DNA of 64,000 nucleotides, taken from Methylobacterium isbiliense. GTDB taxonomy: Bacteria; Pseudomonadota; Alphaproteobacteria; Rhizobiales; Beijerinckiaceae. The translations under genes and the position numbers were made by a program. Every line of letters starts with the position of its first letter. The first letter of the stretch is position 1. Location: NCBI RefSeq assembly GCF_022179325.1, contig NZ_BPQQ01000005.1, positions 1-64,000 of the forward strand, written 5' to 3'. Under the pieces are notes generated by a model. It was not told the origin of the DNA. It saw nothing but the letters and a program-made list of their open reading frames with translations, and made no database searches. Below, piece by piece: positions 57,909 to 64,000 of this stretch.

Positions 57909-59231
57909 ATGGAACACGCCCCCAGCGAACTCGAATCACGCACGATCCGCAAGGTCGCATGGCGGCTCTTGCCGCTCATCGTGGTGATCTACCTCGTCGC
58001 CTACATCGACCGCACCAACGTCAGCTTCGCGGCGACGGGCGGCATGTCGCAGGCGCTCGGCCTCACCGCGAAGGATTTCGGCTTCGGGGCCGGCATCTTC
58101 TTCCTCGGCTACTTCCTGTTCGAGGTGCCGAGCAACCTCTTCCTCGAGAGGACCGGCGCGCGGCGCTGGATCGCCCGCATCATGATCTCCTGGGGGCTGG
58201 TCGCGGGTGCGATGGCCTTCGTCGGCGGGCCGACGAGCTTCGTCGTCATGCGCTTCCTGCTCGGGGTCGCCGAGGCCGGCTTCTTTCCCGGCGTGATCCT
58301 GTACTTCACCTACTGGTTCCCGAAATCCTACCGCAGCCGGGTGCTGGCCTCGCTCTACGTCGCGGTGCCGGTGTCGAACGCCGTGACGGCGGCCCTCTCG
58401 GGGCTGCTGCTCGGGCTCGACGGCTGGCTCGGGCTGGCCGGCTGGCAGTGGCTGTTCCTGATCGAGGCGGCGCCCGCAATCCTGCTCGCCTTCGTGGTGC
58501 TGCGCTACCTCACCGACACGCCCGCCGCCGCGGACTGGCTCGCCCCGGACGAGAAGGCGTGGCTCTGCGCCGCCATCGAGCGGGAGCGCCAGGACCTGCT
58601 GCGCCGGGAGCAGGGCCACATGACCCTGCGGCGCGCCTTCACGGACCTGCGCGTCCTGTCGCTGGCGCTGATGTACTTCACCATCGTGACGGCGACCTAC
58701 GGCATCACCTTCTTCCTGCCCCAGATCGTGAAGGGCCTCGGCGGCTCCCACCTCCAGGTCGGGCTGATCAGCGCCGCGCCCTACATCGTCGGCACGGTCG
58801 GGCTGCTCGTCTGGAGCTGGTCGTCCGACCGCATGCGGGAGCGCAAGTGGCACTACATCGTGGCCTGCCTGCTCGGCGCGGCCGGCCTCGCGGCCGCGGG
58901 GCTCTACGGCAGCACCCTGATGGCGGTGGCGGCCATCGCGGTCGCGACCATCGGGCTCTACGGCTGCAAGCCGGCCTTCTGGACCATGCCGAGCGAGTTC
59001 CTCACCGGCACGGCGGCCGCGGGCGGCATCGCGATGATCAACTCGATCGGCAATCTCGGCGGCTTCGTCGGGCCGGTCGCGGTCGGCTGGATCAAGGATG
59101 CCACGGGCGGGTTCGGGGCCGCGCTCGGCTTCCTCACGGCCTGCGCGGTGGTCTCGGCGCTGATCGCCTTCCTGATGGCGCCCGCCCGCTCCCGCCCGGC
59201 CCGGGCGCCGGCGGCCCTGCCGACGACCTGA
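57909..59231 (+). CDS. MFS transporter, anion:cation symporter family (aldarate type)
   Basis: 440 residues with 12 membrane segments. LLPLIVVIYLVAYIDRTNVSFAA at the start, GYFLFEVPSNLFLERTGARRWIARIMISWG and VPVSNAVTAALSGLLLGLDG are typical of the ACS family, which includes GudP/GarP and other sugar-acid and phthalate carriers. AAGGAGGAG precedes the ATG. The close downstream position to garD points to galactarate or glucarate uptake (inference). Confidence 0.88.
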   Translation: MEHAPSELESRTIRKVAWRLLPLIVVIYLVAYIDRTNVSFAATGGMSQALGLTAKDFGFGAGIFFLGYFLFEVPSNLFLERTGARRWIARIMISWGLVAGAMAFVGGPTSFVVMRFLLGVAEAGFFPGVILYFTYWFPKSYRSRVLASLYVAVPVSNAVTAALSGLLLGLDGWLGLAGWQWLFLIEAAPAILLAFVVLRYLTDTPAAADWLAPDEKAWLCAAIERERQDLLRREQGHMTLRRAFTDLRVLSLALMYFTIVTATYGITFFLPQIVKGLGGSHLQVGLISAAPYIVGTVGLLVWSWSSDRMRERKWHYIVACLLGAAGLAAAGLYGSTLMAVAAIAVATIGLYGCKPAFWTMPSEFLTGTAAAGGIAMINSIGNLGGFVGPVAVGWIKDATGGFGAALGFLTACAVVSALIAFLMAPARSRPARAPAALPTT

Positions 59232-59295
59232 AGCCGCCCCCGCGCCCGCCCCGCGACGGGGCGGACTCCCGTCTCCTCCCGCCGGAGCGTGAACC

Positions 59296-59540
59296 ATGCC
59301 GGAATCCCGCGAGACCGTGAGCTGGATCGGGCTGCACGCGGTCACCCTGACGCTCAGGACACTCATCAGCGACGCCAAGGTACTCACCGGCCGCACTTCT
59401 GGTGGCTCGAACCGCTGTTCAACGAGCGCCTGGAGGTGCGGGACGGCCGCATGATCGTGCCGACGCGCCCCGGGCTCGGCCTCAGCCCGAGCGGACAGGC
59501 CGCCGCCTGGAGCCGGGAGGCGGCGGAGATCGGCCGCCGG
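59296..59540 (+). pseudogene. remnant of an enolase-superfamily (mandelate racemase-like) dehydratase
   Basis: The first part reads MPESRETVSWIGLHAVTLTL and on to LISDAKVLTGR, the usual N-terminus of mandelate-racemase-type dehydratases. It then jumps, in a different frame at about 59391, to the family's C-terminus FWWLEPLFNERLEVRDGR followed by IVPTRPGLGLSPSGQAAAW. The central barrel with all catalytic residues is missing, so it is a large internal deletion. A functional copy would be expected beside garD and its transporter. Confidence 0.65.
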
Positions 59541-59649
59541 GTGCAGGCTCAGCCTCACCTTCGGCGGGCCGAAGAACAACCGCCTCTACAGGGCGAGTTC
59601 GCACTCGCTCCACGCGCTCACCGTCGAGGCGCATGGCAGCGGCGGGTGA
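59541..59649 (+). pseudogene. C-terminal fragment of an SMP-30/gluconolactonase family protein
   Basis: LSLTFGGPKNNRLYRASSHS and on to LHALTVEAHGSGG, ending at the stop 59647-59649, matches the last 35 residues of SMP-30-type lactonases (GGPKxNRL...ASxSLYAL). It is fused in a different frame to the end of the preceding dehydratase remnant. No upstream part of the lactonase is left. The adjacent minus-strand ligase gene ends three bases on. Confidence 0.6.
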
Positions 59650-59652
59650 GGA

Positions 59653-60792
59653 TCAGGCGGGGTCCGCGTCGCGCCCCTCCGTCGCCCGCGCCAGCGCGTC
59701 GACCACCGCGGCGACCGCCTCCTCCTCCGAGCCGCCCCCGCGCGTCGCCGCCTCGTAGGCCGCGAGCTGCAGGTCGGCGCTCGCACCCTCGGCCAGGATG
59801 CGCCGGGTGCCGGCGAGCGCCTCGGCGCAGCCGAGCGCCGCGGCGTCCTCCGTCACGAGGGCGAGCACGCCCTCCAGGATCTCGGGCAGCGGCACCGCCC
59901 GCTCCTGCGCCTGGTCGATCAGCGCGGCGCGCACGCCGTCGCGCTGCGCCCGCCACAGGTTCTCGCGCAGGATCGCCCGGGCCACGCCGTCGAGCCCGGC
60001 ATGGAGGTCGGGCCGGCGCTCGGCCGCGCGCACGAGGCAGCGGTAGAGCGCCGCCAGCGCCAGCGCGTCGTCGAGCCGGGTGCAGCTGTCGGCGATGCGC
60101 AGTTCCAGCGTCGGGAAGCGCACGGAGGGGCGCAGGTGCCACCACAGGAAGCTCGCATCCTCGATCGCGCCCGCCCGCGTCATCACCCGCACGTAGCGCT
60201 CGTAGGCGCCGGCATCCGCGAACAGGTCCGGCAGGCCGGTGCGGGGCATCTCGCCGAAGGCGCTGAGGCGGTAGCCGGCGAGCCCCGTCCGGCGCCCCTG
60301 CCAGAACGGCGAGGAGACCGAGAGCGCGAGCAGCAGGGGCAGGAACGGCAGCAGCCGGGTCATCAGGTCGATGCGGGCCTCCGGCCGGGCCACCTCGACG
60401 TGGACGTGCATCCCGCTCACCACGCTGCGGCGCCCGACCATCTGCACCGCGTCGAGGATGCCGTGGTAGCGCGCGCCGTCGGTGGCGCGCTGCTCGTCCC
60501 AGGCGGCGGTCGGATGGGTTCCGGCGGCGAAGACCAGGAGCCCGTGCGCCCGGCCGATCTCGGCGAGCCCCCGGCGCAGGCCCCCGAGCGCCGCGCGGGC
60601 GTCGGCGACATCCGACAGCGGCGGTGTCGCGATCTCGATCTGGCTCTGGAGCAGCTCCCGCTCGGCGGCCGGCAGCAGCGCCCGGGCGGCGGCGTGGAAG
60701 CCCCTGACCCCGGCCCGCGGCGTGCCGCGGGTCTCGGCATCGGCCAGGAAGAACTCCTCCTCGATGCCGAAGCGGTAGGCCGGGTGCGTCAT
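59653..60792 (-). CDS. ybdK: YbdK-type carboxylate-amine ligase (glutamate--cysteine ligase 2 family)
   Basis: 379 residues. FGIEEEFFLADAETRGTPR at the N-terminus, SQIEIATPP, GMHVHVEVA and SSPFWQGRRTGLAGYRLSAF, then ELRIADSC, are the GCS2 family blocks. E. coli YbdK has weak glutamate-cysteine ligase activity and its physiological role is unsettled, so only the family is claimed. Start ATG at 60792. It lies beside a membrane sigma-1.1 protein on the same strand with an 88-base gap. Confidence 0.87.
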   Translation of the reverse strand: MTHPAYRFGIEEEFFLADAETRGTPRAGVRGFHAAARALLPAAERELLQSQIEIATPPLSDVADARAALGGLRRGLAEIGRAHGLLVFAAGTHPTAAWDEQRATDGARYHGILDAVQMVGRRSVVSGMHVHVEVARPEARIDLMTRLLPFLPLLLALSVSSPFWQGRRTGLAGYRLSAFGEMPRTGLPDLFADAGAYERYVRVMTRAGAIEDASFLWWHLRPSVRFPTLELRIADSCTRLDDALALAALYRCLVRAAERRPDLHAGLDGVARAILRENLWRAQRDGVRAALIDQAQERAVPLPEILEGVLALVTEDAAALGCAEALAGTRRILAEGASADLQLAAYEAATRGGGSEEEAVAAVVDALARATEGRDADPA

Positions 60793-60880
60793 GGGAGCGG
60801 GATCCTTGGCGTAAAGGGGTCGGGGCGGATCCTCGGCATCGCTCGCCGGAGGGGCCGCCGGTTCGGCGGATGATGCAGGA

Positions 60881-61312
60881 TCAGGGGCCGGCGCGCAGGA
60901 GGAGAACGGCCGCGAGCATCAGAACCGCGGCCGCGACGACCGCCAGCACCACCGCCCGGTGCACCCCGCGGCCGGTCGGCGCCGCGGCCTCGGCGGCGCG
61001 GGGCGCCGCACGCGGCACCGCCGCCGTCTCGAGCGGCACGGATGGGGGCGGCGCCTCGGCCTCGCGCCGTCCGGCGTCCGGGAGGGCGGGGCCGGTCGGC
61101 CGGGAGCGCGCCGGCCCCTCGGCCAGCAGGCCCTCGTCGAGGTCGACCGGCACCCCGGCCTCCTCGATCTCGATCACCACCAGGGCGATGTCGTCGGGGC
61201 TCATGGCGGCTATCGGCAGCGCGCCGCGCAGATCCCCGGTGGTCAGATGGCCCTGCGCCCGGCCCCTGGCGATCAGGCGGTCGAGGGTCGGCCGGTCGAG
61301 GGCAGGCGGCAT
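60881..61312 (-). CDS. tail-anchored protein with a sigma-70 region 1.1-like domain
   Basis: 143 residues. The N-terminal 60 (LDRPTLDRLIARGRAQGHLTTGDLRGALPIAAMSPDDIALVVIEIEEAGVPVDL) match region 1.1 of primary sigma factors (pattern LI.rGk..G.lT..ei...lP......d.i..i...l...GI.v). After an Ala/Pro/Glu linker, the last 25 residues form one hydrophobic helix (AVVLAVVAAAVLMLAAVLLL), a tail anchor. No other sigma domain is present. It may mimic region 1.1 at the membrane; function unknown. The ATG at 61312 is preferred because upstream sequence is Arg/Pro-rich and not domain-like. Confidence 0.7.
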   Translation of the reverse strand: MPPALDRPTLDRLIARGRAQGHLTTGDLRGALPIAAMSPDDIALVVIEIEEAGVPVDLDEGLLAEGPARSRPTGPALPDAGRREAEAPPPSVPLETAAVPRAAPRAAEAAAPTGRGVHRAVVLAVVAAAVLMLAAVLLLRAGP

Positions 61313-61491
61313 CGCGAGGGTCCTTCGGGATCGTTCTGGAGCGACCGTCCGGCGGTAGTCCCGGTCAACGCGGCAGAGCCTGGGGCGTTTCGCGCCGGAC
61401 GGCCACGCCGGCGCCCAGATGCGCAGCGAAGCTCGCGGCATCCCTCCGCCCGACGGGCGGCAGCACTCCGCCCGATGGCGGCGAGGACCCC

Positions 61492-62877
61492 ATGACCGCG
61501 CATCCGACGCCCCCCCGCGACCTGCCGCCCGCGGCCCGCATCGATCCCCCGGCGGCGCCCCTGCCGCCGCTGCGCTTCATCCGCACCGTGGTGCGCAACC
61601 CGGTCGAGACCTGGCCGCAGGCGGTCTACCGCGAGCCGGCCTACCGCTCGTCCTTCCTCGGCCATCCCACCCTGTTCGTGATGGATCCGGCCCTGATCCG
61701 CGAGGTGATGGTCGATCAGGCGGACGCGTTCGAGAAGTCGGAGGTGCTGCGCCGCTCGCTCTCGCCCGCGCTGGGCGACGCGATCCTGACCGCGGACGGG
61801 GCGCGCTGGCGCTGGCAGCGCCGCGCCGCCGCGCCGATCTTCCGCAACGAGCGCATCGTCAGCTTCCTGCCCGCCATGATCGGGGCGGCGGAGCGCACGC
61901 GCGACGCGCTCGCCGCCCTGCCGGCCGGCAGCGAGGTCGACCTCGCCCGCACGATGATGCGCACCACCTTCGACATCATCGTCGAGACGATGCTGTCGGG
62001 CCCCGGCGCCATCGACGCCGCGCGGGTCGAGCGCGGCATCACCGACTACCTCGAATCGACGAGCTGGATCTTCGCCCTGACGCTGATGCGCCTGCCGTCC
62101 TGGACGCCGTTCCCGGGCCGCCGGCGCGCCGAGCGGGCGCGCAGCTATCTCCGGGACGAGTTGCTGCGGCTGGTGGCGGAGGGGCGGCGCACCGGCACGG
62201 AGGGGCGCAACGACCTGCTCAGCCTGCTGCTCGCCGCCCGCGACGCCGAGACCGGGCAGGCGATGACCGACCGCGACGTCGCCGACAACCTCCTGACCTT
62301 CGTGACCGCCGGGCACGAGACCACGGCGCTCGCCCTCACCTGGACCCTCTACCTGCTCGCCCGACACCCCGAGATCGAGGCGCGGGTGGTGGCCGAGATC
62401 GCGGCCGTGACGGACGGCGGTCCCCTGCTGCCCGGTCACGTCGAGGCCCTGGCCTATACCCGCCAGACCATCCAGGAGGCGATGCGGCTCTATCCCCCCG
62501 CCCCCGTGGTGGTGCGGGCCGCGCTGCAGCCGGTCGAGATCGGCGGCGAGCGCATCGACGCCGGCACTCCTGTGACGGTGCCGATCTACGCCATCCATCG
62601 CCACGCGCGGCTCTGGGACGATCCCGACCGCTTCGACCCCGACCGCTTCGCGCCGGAGGCCGTGCGCGCCCGCGACCGCTACGCCTACCTGCCCTTCGGC
62701 GCCGGGCCGCGCATCTGCATCGGCATGAGCTTCGCGCTGATGGAGGCGGTGGCGATCCTGGCGGTGCTGGTGCGCGCCCTCGCCTTCCGCCTGCGCCCGG
62801 GCTTCGTGCCGACGCTCAAGCAGCGCATCACCCTGCGGCCCGCCGAGGGGATGCCGCTGCGGGTCGGCCCGCGCTGA
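61492..62877 (+). CDS. cytochrome P450
   Basis: 461 residues, soluble. The I-helix oxygen-binding motif is FVTAGHETTALALTW near residue 270, the ExxR is in QEAMRLYPP near 328, and the heme loop FGAGPRICIGMSFA carries the Cys ligand near 405. Similarity is to the CYP102/CYP4-like branch with a proline-rich N-terminus (PPLRFIRTVVRNPVETWPQ). No redox partner is encoded in the window, so electrons must come from elsewhere. The ATG at 61492 is the only start that suits. Confidence 0.9.
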   Translation: MTAHPTPPRDLPPAARIDPPAAPLPPLRFIRTVVRNPVETWPQAVYREPAYRSSFLGHPTLFVMDPALIREVMVDQADAFEKSEVLRRSLSPALGDAILTADGARWRWQRRAAAPIFRNERIVSFLPAMIGAAERTRDALAALPAGSEVDLARTMMRTTFDIIVETMLSGPGAIDAARVERGITDYLESTSWIFALTLMRLPSWTPFPGRRRAERARSYLRDELLRLVAEGRRTGTEGRNDLLSLLLAARDAETGQAMTDRDVADNLLTFVTAGHETTALALTWTLYLLARHPEIEARVVAEIAAVTDGGPLLPGHVEALAYTRQTIQEAMRLYPPAPVVVRAALQPVEIGGERIDAGTPVTVPIYAIHRHARLWDDPDRFDPDRFAPEAVRARDRYAYLPFGAGPRICIGMSFALMEAVAILAVLVRALAFRLRPGFVPTLKQRITLRPAEGMPLRVGPR

Positions 62878-63035
62878 TACAAAAGGTCGTTTTCAACGAC
62901 CGTTGGTATCCATGGCCCGATGCGTCAGCATCCTGGGCCGTTGGTGCGAGTCATGCGCCCGTCACGGGATCCGCCGAAGGAGGAGCCCGGATGGGGCCGG
63001 ACCGGCCGGCGCGCCGTCCCGGAGGATGGCCCGCC

Positions 63036-63854
63036 ATGCTGATCGCCCAGATCACGGACCTGCACGTGCGCCCCCGCGGGCGCCCGGCCTACCGCGTCGC
63101 CGAGACCACCATGCTGACGGCGCGCGCGCTCGATGCGCTCGCGGCGCTGCACCCCCGCCCGGACGTGGTGCTGGTCACCGGCGACCTCGTCGACCGCGGC
63201 CTGCCCGAGGAATACGCGGTCCTGCGCTCCCTGCTCGGCCGCCTGCCGATCCCGGTCTTCGTCGTGCCGGGGAACCACGACCGGCGCGGCCCGCTGCGCG
63301 AGGGATTGCCGGCGGCGTGGCTGCCGGGGGCGGACGGGGAGTTCGTGCACTACGTCGTCGACGACTGGCCGGTGCGGCTGATCGGCCTCGACACGGTGGT
63401 GCCCGGCGCCGACCACGGCGGGCTCTGCGAGGCCCGCCTCGCCTTCCTGGAAGCGGCGCTCGCCGCCGGGCTGAGCCGCCCGACCGTGGTGTTCATGCAC
63501 CATCCGCCCTTCGCCTGCGGCATGGCGGCGATGGACCGGATCCGCCTGTTCGACGGCGAGGCGCGGTTCCGGGCGCTGATCGAGGCCCACGGCACCGTCG
63601 AGCGGGTGCTGTGCGGCCACCATCACCGGCCGATCCAGACCCGCTATGCCGGCACGCTCGCCCTCGTGGCGCCGGGCGTGGCGCATCAGGTCGCCCTCGA
63701 CCTCGCCTCCGAGCGCGAGGACCTGCTGGTGCTGGAGCCCCCCGCGTTCCAGCTCCACCGCTACGCGCCCGAGACCGGCCTCGTCACGCACATGGCCTAC
63801 GTGGAGCGCTTCCCGGGTCCCTACCCGTTCGCAGCCGATCCCGCTTCGTCCTGA
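63036..63854 (+). CDS. metallophosphoesterase, CpdA/GpdQ-like phosphodiesterase
   Basis: 272 residues. The dimetal motifs are IAQITDLHV (D-x-H), VTGDLVDRG, VVPGNHDRRG, VVFMHHPPFACGM and VLCGHHHRP, as in class III cyclic-AMP phosphodiesterases and glycerophosphodiesterase GpdQ. The substrate is uncertain; cpdA is not assigned. The start at 63036 has GGAGG ten bases upstream. The 158-base gap from the P450 gene contains the imperfect repeat AAGGTCGTTTTCAACGACC (62883-62901), a likely hairpin. The 3' end overlaps the convergent thioesterase gene by 34 bases. Confidence 0.85.
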   Translation: MLIAQITDLHVRPRGRPAYRVAETTMLTARALDALAALHPRPDVVLVTGDLVDRGLPEEYAVLRSLLGRLPIPVFVVPGNHDRRGPLREGLPAAWLPGADGEFVHYVVDDWPVRLIGLDTVVPGADHGGLCEARLAFLEAALAAGLSRPTVVFMHHPPFACGMAAMDRIRLFDGEARFRALIEAHGTVERVLCGHHHRPIQTRYAGTLALVAPGVAHQVALDLASEREDLLVLEPPAFQLHRYAPETGLVTHMAYVERFPGPYPFAADPASS

Positions 63855-64000
63855 CCGGACCCCGCCGCGCGGCGCTCGCGCGCCTCGCGCAGGCCGGTCG
63901 GCTTGAACACCCCGCTCGCGCTCGCCACGAGGGCATTCGTCTCGGCGCTGCGCACCTCCGCGTCGCAGAACAGGATCGACTGGCCGGCTCGCGCCACCCG
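63821..64000 (-). CDS. PaaI-type acyl-CoA thioesterase, C-terminal part (cut by window end)
   Basis: The last 59 codons are visible. GQSILFCDAEVRSAETNALVASASGVFKP is the final strand set of PaaI-type hotdog thioesterases, followed by a Glu/Arg/Ala-rich tail to the stop at 63821-63823. The start and the catalytic N-terminal part are beyond the window. It overlaps the metallophosphoesterase gene tail to tail. Confidence 0.75.
   Translation of the reverse strand, partial: RVARAGQSILFCDAEVRSAETNALVASASGVFKPTGLREARERRAAGSGQDEAGSAANG

Overview
This is very GC-rich chromosomal DNA from an alphaproteobacterium, most likely of the order Hyphomicrobiales and Methylobacterium-like. Evidence for this: the order yajC-secD-secF-Mth938-squalene/phytoene-synthase-like, the order argS-SPOR-nagZ-scpA-scpB-tatA-tatB-tatC, a DUF1127 peptide, an IHF-beta gene, HWE-type kinase signalling and RIME-like intergenic hairpins. 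No rRNA, tRNA, CRISPR array, insertion sequence or phage module was seen. Genes are densely packed on both strands, and many start at GTG behind a purine-rich ribosome binding site. The genus call is inference; the order-level call is firmer.

Layout. 0-5.6 kb: end of dxs, a TadD-like lipoprotein, an M17 aminopeptidase, an EcsC protein, a YciA-type thioesterase and an AmpG permease. 5.8-9.7 kb: a signalling block with a LOV-like PAS kinase (photo-adduct cysteine missing), facing an operon of histidine kinase, double-domain KaiC-like ATPase and receiver protein. 9.8-16 kb: an ornithine-cyclodeaminase-family enzyme, LapA, a RIME-like repeat, ihfB, sppA and uvrA with a near-consensus SOS box. 16.3-20.4 kb: an outer-membrane protein, a trypsin-fold protein lacking its whole catalytic triad, a DUF1127 peptide and trmFO. 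21-23.7 kb: exported rhodanese SseA coupled to a YeeE/YedE thiosulfate-type permease. 23.7-28 kb: homologues of the complex I assembly factors NDUFAF6 and NDUFAF3 with secF, secD and yajC. 28.3-30.6 kb: a TadG-like vWA protein and a DUF815 ATPase. 30.6-38.4 kb: tatC, tatB, tatA, scpB, scpA, nagZ, a SPOR protein and argS, all on the minus strand.

38.5-46.5 kb is a variable block between argS and dgt. It holds small orphans, the valine catabolic genes mmsA, an acyl-CoA dehydrogenase and mmsB with a divergent LysR regulator, a higBA locus whose toxin is deleted while the antitoxin is intact, and a soluble two-PAS chemoreceptor. 46.5-51.5 kb: dgt, erpA, a large exported protein of unknown function and several small proteins. 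51.8-54.7 kb: one large predicted type I-secreted protein with cadherin-like repeats, an SGNH esterase domain and RTX repeats. 55.3-59.7 kb: a GST-like protein, then galactarate dehydratase and an aldarate transporter, followed by remnants of an enolase-superfamily dehydratase and an SMP-30 lactonase. 59.7-64 kb: a YbdK ligase, a tail-anchored protein with a sigma-70 region 1.1 domain, a cytochrome P450, a metallophosphoesterase and the end of a PaaI-type thioesterase.

The most unusual items are the KaiC/LOV-like signalling block, the triad-less protease, the antitoxin beside a deleted toxin, the sigma-1.1 membrane protein, the secreted SGNH/RTX protein and a G-quadruplex-like tract inside argS.
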